A DNA stretch of 33,204 bases from Thalassobaculaceae bacterium (GTDB lineage: Bacteria > Pseudomonadota > Alphaproteobacteria > Thalassobaculales > Thalassobaculaceae), in assembly GCA_029212785.1 (NCBI GenBank), contig JARGOG010000003.1, forward strand, positions 1-33,204, in the 5' to 3' direction. How positions within the stretch are numbered: the first letter of the stretch is position 1; every line of letters starts with the position of its first letter. The notes beneath the pieces were generated by a model. It worked only from the letters and a program-made list of their open reading frames with translations. It was not told the DNA's origin and searched no databases. Below, one piece after another: positions 8,174 through 15,638 of the stretch. The position numbers and the translations under genes are program-made.

Positions 8174-9070
8174 ATGGGTCATGTGACCACCGATGACGGA
8201 GTGAAGCTGTACTTCGAGGAGGTCGGGGAGGGCACGCCGATCGTATTCGTGCACGAGTATGCCGGCGACCACCGTTCCTGGGAGCCGCAGATGCGTCATT
8301 TCGGGCGGCGCTATCGCTGCATCACCTATGCCGCGCGCGGTTATGCGCCGTCAGACATCCCCGAGAGCCCGCAAGCCTATGGTCAGGATCGGGCGCGCGA
8401 GGATATCCGTTCGATCCTGGACGGTCTCGGTATCGACGCGGCTCATGTGGTCGGCCTCTCCATGGGTGGTTTCGCGACCCTGCATTTCGGGTTCCATTAT
8501 CCGGACCGCGCGTTGTCGCTGACGGTCGCCGGCTGCGGCTACGGGGCCGATGCCGACCGGCGCGAACAGTTCCGTAAGGAGACCGAAGCGACCGCCGACC
8601 GGATCGCGGCGGAGGGCATGGACGTGGTCGGAAAGGCCTATGCCATCGGTCCGACCCGGGTGCAGTTCGAAACCAAGGACCCGCGCGGCTGGAAGGAGTT
8701 CGAAACCCAGCTCTGCGAGCATTCGACCCTCGGATCGGCCAATACCATGCGCGGCGTGCAGGCCCGACGTCCCTCGCTCTACGATCTGGTCGAGCAGATG
8801 AACGCGCTGACTGTGCCGACCCTGATCGTCAACGGCGACGAGGACGACCCCTGCCTCGATGTCGGCAACTTCATGAAGCGGATGATCCCGTCGGCCGCAC
8901 TCTCCGTGCTGCCGAAGACCGGGCATACGATGAACATCGAGGAACCGGCGCTGTTCAACGCCGTCGTCGAGGACTTCTTCCACACCGTCGAATGCGGGCG
9001 CTGGACCCTGCGCGATCCGCGCTCGACCACCGGCGCCATCATCACCGCCGGGCCGGTCAACGACAGATAG
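8174..9070 (+). CDS. Alpha/beta-fold hydrolase
   Basis: A 298-residue cytosolic alpha/beta hydrolase. The nucleophile elbow is GLSMGG with S96. The oxyanion region HEYAGDHRSW follows strand 3, the acid is probably D222 or D225 in NGDEDDP, and the catalytic histidine is H251 in KTGHTMN. All triad elements are in the usual order and spacing. Substrate specificity cannot be read from sequence; relatives include esterases, C-C hydrolases and 3-oxoadipate enol-lactonases. ATG 8174 follows AGGGGATA. The SDR dehydrogenase gene starts 14 bases after its stop, so the two form a small operon and may act in the same catabolic pathway. Confidence 0.92.
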   Translation: MGHVTTDDGVKLYFEEVGEGTPIVFVHEYAGDHRSWEPQMRHFGRRYRCITYAARGYAPSDIPESPQAYGQDRAREDIRSILDGLGIDAAHVVGLSMGGFATLHFGFHYPDRALSLTVAGCGYGADADRREQFRKETEATADRIAAEGMDVVGKAYAIGPTRVQFETKDPRGWKEFETQLCEHSTLGSANTMRGVQARRPSLYDLVEQMNALTVPTLIVNGDEDDPCLDVGNFMKRMIPSAALSVLPKTGHTMNIEEPALFNAVVEDFFHTVECGRWTLRDPRSTTGAIITAGPVNDR

Positions 9071-9084
9071 GGAGGATGCAGGGT

Positions 9085-9849
9085 ATGGCGGACAAGCTGG
9101 AGGGCCGGGCGGCCATTGTGACGGGTGCCGCTCGTGGCATCGGCAAGGCGATCTGCGAGGCGTTCGTGGAGGAGGGGGCGGCAGTGTTCGTCGCCGACCT
9201 GCACGGCGGCGAGGCCGAGGCCCTGGCCGCCGCTCTGGTTGCCAGCGGCGGCCGGGCGGCCGGCGGCTACTGCGACGTGCGCTCGACCGACAGTGTGCGG
9301 GACGTGATCGAGCAGGCGGCGAGCGCCTTCGGCGGGCTCGACATTCTGGTGGCGAACGCCGCGACCATGACGCCCAAAGCGACCATCGAGACCCTGGAGG
9401 AGGAGGACTGGTCCCAGGCGCTGGCGGTCAACCTCACCGGCGCCTTCCACCTCTGCAAGCACGGAATCCCGCATCTGAGGCGGGCCGGCGGCGGGTCGAT
9501 CATCCTGACCGCCTCGCAGATGGGCCGGGTCGCCCGGGCCGGCAGCACCACCTACTGCACCACCAAGGGCGCGCTGATCCAGATGGCCAAAGGCATGGCG
9601 CTCGACCACGCCGAGGAGGGGATCCGCGTGAACACGCTCTCCCCTGGTGGCACCGCCACGGACCGCATGGTCACTCAATTCGGCAATATGGACGAGGCCG
9701 AGAAGCAATGGGGCCTGGCCATGCACCCGCTGGGGCGTCTCGGTCAGCCGGCCGAGATGGCCAAGGGGGCGGTGTTCCTGGCCAGCGACGATTCCAGCTT
9801 CATGACCGGAGCCGACCTGCTGATCGACGGCGGCTACAGCGCGCGTTGA
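9085..9849 (+). CDS. Short-chain dehydrogenase/reductase (classical SDR)
   Basis: A 254-residue NAD(P)-dependent oxidoreductase of the classical SDR family. The cofactor motif TGAARGIG is at residues 13-20, and D38-L39 after strand 2 favours NAD. NAA is at 91-93, the structural N116 follows, and the catalytic S144, Y157 and K161 are all present; the family C-terminus ends in LLIDGGYSAR. Substrate is unknown. GGAGG (9071-9075) sits nine bases before ATG 9085, which is preferred to the ATG at 9076 that would overlap it. It directly follows the alpha/beta hydrolase gene and likely shares its message. Confidence 0.93.
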   Translation: MADKLEGRAAIVTGAARGIGKAICEAFVEEGAAVFVADLHGGEAEALAAALVASGGRAAGGYCDVRSTDSVRDVIEQAASAFGGLDILVANAATMTPKATIETLEEEDWSQALAVNLTGAFHLCKHGIPHLRRAGGGSIILTASQMGRVARAGSTTYCTTKGALIQMAKGMALDHAEEGIRVNTLSPGGTATDRMVTQFGNMDEAEKQWGLAMHPLGRLGQPAEMAKGAVFLASDDSSFMTGADLLIDGGYSAR

Positions 9850-9861
9850 TCAATTCCTGGT

Positions 9862-9968
9862 CTTCCCGGCCTTGAGCCGGGACCGGGAGTGACGCAGCCG
9901 GATCGCCGCGGAACAGTCTCTGACGCTCCGACAGGCTGATGCCTGGAGCCCGGCTCAAGGCCGGGAAG
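9862..9968. repeat. Long inverted repeat with 20-bp perfect arms
   Basis: Two perfect 20-base arms face each other: 9862-9881 (CTTCCCGGCCTTGAGCCGGG) and 9949-9968, its exact complement, 67 bases apart. Each arm is itself partly palindromic (CCCGGC-CTTGA-GCCGGG). Sequences of this kind occur as dispersed intergenic repeats in GC-rich alphaproteobacteria; I recognise the type but cannot confirm copy number from one window. No reading frame or transposase lies between the arms. It sits immediately before a truncated glutathione transferase, as if it replaced or interrupted its 5' part. Confidence 0.75.
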
Positions 9969-10019
9969 AAGGTCATGGGAATAGGCATTGTTCGTGATAT
10001 GTTCCCGTCTTGCCGTTAC

Positions 10020-10238
10020 GGCGACTGGTTCTGCGGCGGCTTCTCCTATGCCGATATCGCCCTGTTCATGGGCGTGCACTACGGCGTGCGGCTGGGCGGT
10101 CCGGCCTTGGACAGCGTTCCGGCCCTGCGGCTATGGTATCGGCGCATGCAGGACCGCCCGGCCGTCGCGGCGGTCGTGGCCGAGATCGAGACGGCCGACC
10201 GCCGCCTCTCGCGGCCGGTGACGAGGAGAGAGCCATGA
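10020..10238 (+). pseudogene. Glutathione S-transferase remnant (C-terminal domain only)
   Basis: The translation GDWFCGGFSYADIALFMGVH followed by PALRLWYRRMQDRPAVAAVV is the second half of a glutathione transferase: the conserved helical-domain N-capping motif (F-SYADIA) and the terminal helix with R-M-RPAV. The thioredoxin-like N-terminal domain and the start of the helical domain are missing; upstream of about 10020 the sequence is not family-like and runs into the inverted repeat at 9862-9968. The remaining frame is intact and its TGA overlaps the ATG of the next gene (ATGA, 10235-10238), showing that an intact GST and the ATC-hydrolase-like gene were once coupled. It is most likely a decayed gene, though translation through it may still help expression of the gene downstream. 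Confidence 0.75.
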
Positions 10239-10702
10239 CCGAAAGACTGCCGATCCTGGAACAGCGCCGCATCGAGGCCGAGGTGATCAAGCCGATCTAC
10301 GAGGAGATGGTCGCCCAGCTCGGCACGGTGCAGGCGCAGGACATCCTCGACACCGCTATCCGCAAGGCGGCGATCGCCCAGGGCCAGGTCTTCGCCGCCG
10401 AGGCGGAAGGCGGCACCAGCCTGGACACCTTCGCCGACATCCAGAAGCACTGGACCGCCAGCGGCGCCTTGGAGATCGAGCCGGTCGACCGCTCGCCTCA
10501 GACCCTGGATTTCAACGTCACCCGCTGCCGCTATTCCGAGATGTACAAGGCGATGGGATTGGGCGAGATCGGTCACCTGCTGTCCTGCAACCGCGACGGC
10601 ACCTTCTGCGAGGGCTATGACCCGCGCATCAAGCTGGAGCGCACCCAGACCCTGATGGGCGGGGCGAGCCACTGCGATTTCCGCTACACGTTCGAGGAAT
10701 AG
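10235..10702 (+). CDS. L-2-amino-thiazoline-4-carboxylate hydrolase-like protein
   Basis: A 155-residue protein resembling the ATC hydrolase family, named for the Pseudomonas enzyme that opens L-2-aminothiazoline-4-carboxylate to N-carbamoyl-cysteine. The family-like core is FNVTRCRYSEMYKAMGLGEI, then LLSCNRDGTFCEGYDP and KLERTQTLMGG-CDFRY. C98, C118, C125 and C147 and H114 are candidates for metal binding or catalysis. Most members of the family are uncharacterised, and related domains accompany other degradation genes, so the exact substrate is open. ATG 10235 overlaps the stop of the GST remnant; GAGGAGAG stands just upstream. Confidence 0.8.
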   Translation: MTERLPILEQRRIEAEVIKPIYEEMVAQLGTVQAQDILDTAIRKAAIAQGQVFAAEAEGGTSLDTFADIQKHWTASGALEIEPVDRSPQTLDFNVTRCRYSEMYKAMGLGEIGHLLSCNRDGTFCEGYDPRIKLERTQTLMGGASHCDFRYTFEE

Positions 10703-10720
10703 GGCGGGAGCCGGGAGGCG

Positions 10721-11860
10721 TCACGCCACCCGCTTGCCCTCGACCCACACACCTCGGACCACGGGACGGCCGTTGATCACCCGCACCTGGATCAGGTCCG
10801 CCCGCTTGCCAGGGGCGATCACGCCACGGTCATCAAGCCCGGTGTGGCGGGCGGGCGTGGCGGTCACCGTAGCGATCGCACGCGGCAGGTCCCAGCCGTC
10901 CACATGCTCGACCAGGGAGAACGCGCCGTGCAGCATGCTGGCCGGAACGTAGTCGGAGGAGATGATGTCGAGCAGACCCTCCGCCGCCAGATCGCGGGCG
11001 GTGATGTTGCCGTAGGAAGAGCGGCCCCGCACCAGATTCGGTCCGCCCATCAGCACCGCCAACCCATGCGCCCGTGACGCCTCGGCCGCCACCTTGGTGG
11101 TCGGAAACTCGGCGATGGAGCAGCCGATCTCGGCGGATTCGGCGACATGCGCCTCGGTCTCGTCGTCATGACTCGCCAGGCTGACGCCACGAGTCCGTGC
11201 CCAGTCGGCGATGACACGGCGCTGCCGGGGGCCGTGGTCGCGCGAGGCGGCTGTCAGGCGCTCATAGGCTTCCGCGATCTCCGCCTCCGACTGGCCATCG
11301 ACCTCGCGCCGAAGGCGTCGCCAGATCTCGATATCGGCGGTTTGGCGCTGGCCCGGGGCGTGATCCATAAGCGACACCAGCCCGACCAACGGGTGATCGT
11401 CGTAGCCCGCGAGCTGCTCCAGCACGTCGGTGCCGATCACCTCGCAGCGCAGGTGGATACGATGGTCGGCCCGCAGCATGCCGGCCGCGCGGGCACCGGC
11501 GATTCCCTCGATGATCGGAGCGACATGCCGAGCGCGCAGCTCGCCCTTCTCCGACAGGCCGAGGCAGAGCGAATCGTAAACCGTGGTGATGCCGGAGGTG
11601 GCGATCTGCCCGTCATGGGCGACGGCGGCGGAGATCCCGTCCCAGAACACCTGGGCGCGCGGCTGATAGTGTTTCTCCACATTGTCGGTATGCAGTTCGA
11701 CCAGTCCCGGCATCAGGTAGTCGCCCTCGCAGTCGATGGCGCCTGTCGGGGCGGCCGGCGACTCGTCGAGGGCGGAGATCAGGGCGGCATCGAGCGCCAG
11801 CGTACCGTCGATAACGGCATCGGGCAGGACGATCTTGGCATTGCGGAAGGCAAGGGACAT
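10721..11860 (-). CDS. phnM: Alpha-D-ribose 1-methylphosphonate 5-triphosphate diphosphatase
   Basis: A 379-residue amidohydrolase-superfamily protein matching PhnM, which removes pyrophosphate from ribose 1-alkylphosphonate 5-triphosphate in the C-P lyase route of phosphonate use. The metal-binding start is [20 protein letters not shown] (H57, D59, H64). PhnM features follow: VYDSLCLG, the [13 protein letters not shown] segment, [27 protein letters not shown] and [14 protein letters not shown]. Length fits. ATG 11860 is used; the ribosome site is weak. It stands alone, convergent with the ATC-hydrolase-like gene and divergent from rpmF; none of phnF, G-L or N is in the window. Confidence 0.92.
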   Translation of the reverse strand: MSLAFRNAKIVLPDAVIDGTLALDAALISALDESPAAPTGAIDCEGDYLMPGLVELHTDNVEKHYQPRAQVFWDGISAAVAHDGQIATSGITTVYDSLCLGLSEKGELRARHVAPIIEGIAGARAAGMLRADHRIHLRCEVIGTDVLEQLAGYDDHPLVGLVSLMDHAPGQRQTADIEIWRRLRREVDGQSEAEIAEAYERLTAASRDHGPRQRRVIADWARTRGVSLASHDDETEAHVAESAEIGCSIAEFPTTKVAAEASRAHGLAVLMGGPNLVRGRSSYGNITARDLAAEGLLDIISSDYVPASMLHGAFSLVEHVDGWDLPRAIATVTATPARHTGLDDRGVIAPGKRADLIQVRVINGRPVVRGVWVEGKRVA

Positions 11861-11955
11861 GGCGGGGATCTGGGGCTGCCGTCGGGTTGGATCGATTATG
11901 CGGGGAGGGGTGGCTCTGCAAGTTACCTTTATGTGTCACGGGTGGACAGGAGCCC

Positions 11956-11984
11956 TTGCGTCTTTTCCGCATCTTCCGTATATA
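11956..11984 (+). promoter_or_regulatory. Sigma-70-type promoter of rpmF
   Basis: TTGCGT (11956-11961) and TATATA (11979-11984) are separated by exactly 17 bases, a good housekeeping promoter. Transcription should start near 11990, giving a leader of about 50 bases before the rpmF ATG at 12040. The stretch 11861-11955 upstream shows nothing else I can name. Confidence 0.7.
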
Positions 11985-12039
11985 CCGCGCTCCGCTGCGG
12001 GGGTGCCCGCGGCACCGTGTTTCTATTGGAGTGCGAACG

Positions 12040-12225
12040 ATGGCGGTTCCCAAGCGTAAAACAACCCCGTCCAAGCGGGGCATGCGCCGGGCGCACGACA
12101 AGCTGACGTCCGATGCCTATGTCGAGAGCCCGGACACCGGCGAGCTGCACCGGCCGCACCACATCGACCTGAAGACCGGCATGTACCGCGGTCGCCAGGT
12201 GATGAAGGTGAAGGAGCGGGTCTGA
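12040..12225 (+). CDS. rpmF: 50S ribosomal protein L32
   Basis: The 61-residue basic protein begins [20 protein letters not shown], the signature of ribosomal protein L32, and continues with the alphaproteobacterial-type second half [18 protein letters not shown]. It has no cysteine, so it is the zinc-independent form of L32. The spacing from TTGGAG to the ATG at 12040 is good. It is monocistronic, with a sigma-70 promoter at 11956 and a terminator at 12273, unlike E. coli, where rpmF leads into plsX. Confidence 0.97.
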   Translation: MAVPKRKTTPSKRGMRRAHDKLTSDAYVESPDTGELHRPHHIDLKTGMYRGRQVMKVKERV

Positions 12226-12272
12226 TCCCGATCCGGCGGCGTTCCCCGAACGCCGCGGCAAGAGCTTGAACG

Positions 12273-12302
12273 AGCCCCGATGTGCCGCATCGGGGCTTTT
12301 TC
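12273..12302 (+). terminator. Intrinsic terminator after rpmF
   Basis: A perfect 10-bp stem (AGCCCCGATG 12273-12282, CATCGGGGCT 12288-12297) with loop TGCCG is followed by a run of five T. It lies 48 bases after the rpmF stop. Confidence 0.92.
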
Positions 12303-12332
12303 GCGTCCGCCGTTCGGCCCTAGACTGCGGCA

Positions 12333-13067
12333 ATGGAACCGTATGACGACGGCGTGATTCGCGTCGAGGATCACGGCGACGGCATCTGGCGGATCGAGGA
12401 ACTGTTCGCCATGCCCGCCGCCCGCGGCGCGATCTGGGTCGTGGACGGAGCCGAGCGGCGCCTGGTGATCGATGCGGGCTGGGGGCTCGTCTCCCTGCGC
12501 GACCGAATCCCGTTCCTGTTCAACCGGCCGATCCTCGCCGTCGCCAGTCATACCCATTTCGACCATATCGGCGGGATGCATCAGTTCGCCGACCGCCTGG
12601 TACACCCTCTGGAGGCGGGGATTCTCGCCGATCCGGGGCAAAAGGCGACCCAGATCCTGCCGTATCTGGAGGACTATCCCGAGTCGTTGGCTTTCGAGCC
12701 GCCCGGCCGGAAGTTCCGGGCGCGCGATTGGCATATCCCGCCGGCACCGGCGACCGGACTGGTCGAGGACGGCCATGTGATCGACCTTGGTGGACGCGAG
12801 ATCCTGTGCCTTCACACGCCGGGGCGTTCTCCGGGGCATCTGAGCTTCTACGAGGCAGCACGCCGGATCCTGTTCCCGGTCGATATCGTCTATGAGGGCG
12901 ATATCCTCGACGACATTCCCGGGGCCGATGTCCCGTCGCTGCTGGCCAGTCACCGCCGGCTTCTGAATTTCGACGTCGACCGCGTGCTGCCGGGCCACTT
13001 CGCTCCGTTCGACGGACAACGCCTGGTGGAGCTGCTCGAGGCTTACCGGTCTCGTAAATTGGTGTGA
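12333..13067 (+). CDS. Metallo-beta-lactamase-fold hydrolase
   Basis: A 244-residue MBL-fold protein. The metal motif HxHxDH is present as HTHFDH (H73, H75, D77, H78), D184 (FPVDIVYEGD) is the bridging acid, and H222 (LPGHFAPF) is the last ligand. The region normally reading TPGH, which supplies one zinc-binding histidine, reads HTPGRSPGH: arginine 165 stands where the histidine is expected, with H161 and H169 on either side. It may use one of these or be metal-poor at one site. The family includes glyoxalase II-like thioesterases and many unassigned hydrolases. The ribosome binding site is weak. Confidence 0.9.
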   Translation: MEPYDDGVIRVEDHGDGIWRIEELFAMPAARGAIWVVDGAERRLVIDAGWGLVSLRDRIPFLFNRPILAVASHTHFDHIGGMHQFADRLVHPLEAGILADPGQKATQILPYLEDYPESLAFEPPGRKFRARDWHIPPAPATGLVEDGHVIDLGGREILCLHTPGRSPGHLSFYEAARRILFPVDIVYEGDILDDIPGADVPSLLASHRRLLNFDVDRVLPGHFAPFDGQRLVELLEAYRSRKLV

Positions 13068-13163
13068 CGTTAATCAGTTGATCTGTGATTCTCCAAGCGT
13101 TGTGGGGATGGTTCCGGGCGTGTAGGAGTAGTCCACCGAACGCGCGACAAGGACAGCAACCCC

Positions 13164-14444
13164 ATGGCCATCACACTGGAGACCGGCAACGTTCTGCTGC
13201 TGCTGGCCCAGGCACTCGCCTATTTCTGCGTGATGGCGGCCTTGTTCCGCATCCGCCGTCGGGTCGGCATTGGCGTATTTCTCTGCGCCCTCGGCGTGAT
13301 GCACTTCCTGGAGACGTATCTCGCGGCCGTCTTCTATATCCAACTGCCCTTCGGGATCATTTCGCCGGGCTCGACGGTCCTGTTCTCCGGCAAGCTGCTG
13401 ATGATTCTGCTGCTTTATATAAAGGAGGACGCAGCGACGGTGCGGCAGCCGATCTATGGCCTGCTGATCGGCAACTTCCTGATCGTCGCTCTGGTGGTGG
13501 TGCTGCGCAACCACGAGGTCGTGCCGGCGGTGCCCGGTCGCGAGCCGGACATCTCGTTCGTCGACGAGATGGGCTGGCTGATGGTCTGGGGAACGTCGCT
13601 GCTGTTCCTCGATTCCATCGGTATCATCCTGCTGTACGAAAAGCTCGGCCGCTGGCTGCGCAACCACCTGCTGCTGCGGATCCTGATCTCTTCGGCCGCG
13701 ATGCTGACCTTCGATCAGCTCGGATTCTTCCTGGCGTTGCATTACGTCACCGGCGCGCCGTGGCACGTGCTCTATGGCGGCTGGGCCGCGAAGATGGGGG
13801 CGGCGCTGATCTTCAGCCTCATGGTGCTCGCGTATCTTCGGCTGGTTGAGCGGTGCGGATCAGAGATCTTGCCGAGCCGCCTGTCCGATGTGTTCGACAC
13901 GCTGACCTACCGGGAGCGCTATCTCGATCTCCTGGGCGAAAGCGGTCGCGACCGCCTGACCGGGGCGCTGGACCGCGGGCAGTTCGATTCCCTCGGCCGT
14001 GATCTGGCCCTGGCGGCGATCGATGCCGGGGAGACGGTCAGCCTGCTGGCGATCGATGTCGACGGCGTGAGGGGGATCAATGACAGCGCGGGGCGTCAGG
14101 AGGGGGATATCGTGCTCCGCGCCGTGGCCCGTCTGCTGATCGGCGCTGTTGGGGATGGCCGCTACCATCTGTTCCGCTATGGCGGCAGCACCTTCGTTTT
14201 GCTGGCCCAGGGGCTGGACCACCGGGCGGCGCTGGATCTGGCGGAGCTGCTGCGCCGGACCACCGCCCGCGCGGACCTGTCCGAACGCGGCGAGATCGTC
14301 ACCGTCAGCGTCGGCGTGGCGACCGGTTCGGGTGACGGCCGCGATCTGTACGGCTTGTATAGCGTCGCCGAAGGTCGCCTCAATGAAGCCAAGGCCGCCG
14401 GCAAAGACCGGGTGGTCGGCAGCGGCGGTCTGGTACGGGGTTAG
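13164..14444 (+). CDS. Membrane protein with a degenerate GGDEF domain
   Basis: A 426-residue protein. Residues 1-225 are hydrophobic with about seven membrane helices, resembling a sensory membrane module. A linker (about 230-260) leads to a GGDEF-type domain, 262-420, which begins DRLTGALDRGQF as diguanylate cyclases do and ends SVGVATG and EAKAAGKDRV. The active-site loop that should read GG[D/E]EF is GGSTF (340-344), and the substrate-side motif reads INDSAGRQEGD with R in place of the usual H. Both the metal-binding acid and the catalytic glutamate of the loop are lost, so it is unlikely to make cyclic di-GMP; it may bind nucleotides or act as a receptor. AAGGACA precedes ATG 13164. It is monocistronic, closed by the hairpin at 14452. 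Confidence 0.88.
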   Translation: MAITLETGNVLLLLAQALAYFCVMAALFRIRRRVGIGVFLCALGVMHFLETYLAAVFYIQLPFGIISPGSTVLFSGKLLMILLLYIKEDAATVRQPIYGLLIGNFLIVALVVVLRNHEVVPAVPGREPDISFVDEMGWLMVWGTSLLFLDSIGIILLYEKLGRWLRNHLLLRILISSAAMLTFDQLGFFLALHYVTGAPWHVLYGGWAAKMGAALIFSLMVLAYLRLVERCGSEILPSRLSDVFDTLTYRERYLDLLGESGRDRLTGALDRGQFDSLGRDLALAAIDAGETVSLLAIDVDGVRGINDSAGRQEGDIVLRAVARLLIGAVGDGRYHLFRYGGSTFVLLAQGLDHRAALDLAELLRRTTARADLSERGEIVTVSVGVATGSGDGRDLYGLYSVAEGRLNEAKAAGKDRVVGSGGLVRG

Positions 14445-14451
14445 GACGCCC

Positions 14452-14480
14452 CCGCATCCGGCAGCAGTTGCCGGATGCGG
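14452..14480. terminator. Bidirectional hairpin between convergent genes
   Basis: A perfect 12-bp stem (14452-14463 with 14469-14480; loop GCAGT) fills the 48-base gap between the GGDEF gene and the convergent Ldh2 gene. There is no T tract on either side, but its position and stability fit a shared terminator. Confidence 0.6.
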
Positions 14481-14492
14481 CTGGATTGGGCG

Positions 14493-15638
14493 TCAGACCA
14501 TGTCGACGTCGTTCACGCCTTTATCGCGCGCGGTGATGACGATGTCGTCCCAGGCCTCGGCCGCCAGCGGCAGGCCTGTCTCTAGACGTTCGGCCATGAC
14601 CTGCTTTTCCTTCTCGCCGGGGATCAGCACATGGCCGCCCGGCTCGGTCGGCCGCGCCGACTTCACGAAGGCGACGTAATTGCGGACCTCCTCGGCGAAG
14701 GGATGGCCCATATGGGTCGGCACGCCGGTAACGGCCTCAAGATTGACGTAGATCGAGAACATGCCGTTGCAGAACGGCCGGTTCTGCTCCTCGCCGAGCG
14801 CGCCGGCGGTGCCGGAACCGGTGAGGGCGCCCGCCATCATCTCCATCAGGAAGTTCATGCCGAATCCCTTGTGGTCGCCGAAGGCGCGCAGCGCTCCGGG
14901 TCCCTTTGACGGATCCGGGTATTGGCCCGGCGGGGTTTCGCCATAGAGCGGCAGCGGGTCGCTGGTAACGTTACCGTCGCCGTCGACCAGGGCGCCCGGG
15001 GGCAGCGGCTTGCCGCCCTTGAGCGCGACCAGCGCCTTGCCCTCGGCCACCAGGGAGGTGGCGAAGTCGAGGATGATCGGGTCGTCGTCCGGCATCGGGA
15101 TGCCGGCGCAGAACGGGTTGGTGCTGCCGCGCCGGTCAACGCCGCCGAACGGGGCGACGATCAGCGAACCGCGCACGTTGACCATGTGAATGGAGACGAT
15201 CCCCTCGGCTGCCGCGCGCTCGGCCCAGTCGCCGATCCGGCCAAGATGGCCGGAATTGCGCAACGCCGTCATGGCGACGCCGTGCTGCTTGGCCTTGGCG
15301 ATTCCGATATCGACCGTCTGCTCGCCGATGCTCTGACCGAAGCCGAAGCGGCCGTCGATCACGGCGAAGCTCGGCTGGTCGAGCAGCACCTCGATCGTCT
15401 GATTGGGAACCTGGCGGCCCTCGGTGATCCATTGCACGTAACGCGGCACTCGGATCACGCCATGGCTGTCATGGCCGCGCAGATTGGCGCCGGCGAGGCG
15501 GGTGATGATGGTCTCGGCCTCGCGGGGCGAGCAGCCGCTCGCCTCGAAGGTGGCCTTGCCGATCCTCTGCATCACCTCGACCGGGACGAAGACCTCCTTG
15601 CCCGCGCGTCGGACCGATTTGGGGGCGGCGGCACTCAT
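14493..15638 (-). CDS. Ldh2/malate-lactate dehydrogenase-family NAD(P) oxidoreductase
   Basis: A 381-residue member of the family of YlbC, AllD (ureidoglycolate dehydrogenase), ComC (sulfolactate dehydrogenase) and DpkA, which oxidise 2-hydroxy acids or reduce 2-keto and imino acids with NAD(P). Conserved blocks are RGHDSHG (54-60), NSGHLGRIGDW (128-138, with H131), the STNPFCAGIP region (172-181) and the DHKGFGMNFLMEMMAG stretch near 255-270 with the HKG motif. Length is usual. The ATG at 15638 overlaps the stop of the aldolase gene upstream by 4 bases, so it is translationally coupled and last in a leftward operon (RraA-like, hydroxyacid dehydrogenase, aldolase, this gene). The substrate is likely the same acid as the rest of the cluster. 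Confidence 0.92.
   Translation of the reverse strand: MSAAAPKSVRRAGKEVFVPVEVMQRIGKATFEASGCSPREAETIITRLAGANLRGHDSHGVIRVPRYVQWITEGRQVPNQTIEVLLDQPSFAVIDGRFGFGQSIGEQTVDIGIAKAKQHGVAMTALRNSGHLGRIGDWAERAAAEGIVSIHMVNVRGSLIVAPFGGVDRRGSTNPFCAGIPMPDDDPIILDFATSLVAEGKALVALKGGKPLPPGALVDGDGNVTSDPLPLYGETPPGQYPDPSKGPGALRAFGDHKGFGMNFLMEMMAGALTGSGTAGALGEEQNRPFCNGMFSIYVNLEAVTGVPTHMGHPFAEEVRNYVAFVKSARPTEPGGHVLIPGEKEKQVMAERLETGLPLAAEAWDDIVITARDKGVNDVDMV

Noticed and set aside
9939-10019. Treating the GST remnant as a complete 99-residue gene from 9939.
   Set aside because: The first part is translated from the inverted repeat arm and is not family-like; a GST of that size would lack the whole glutathione-binding domain.
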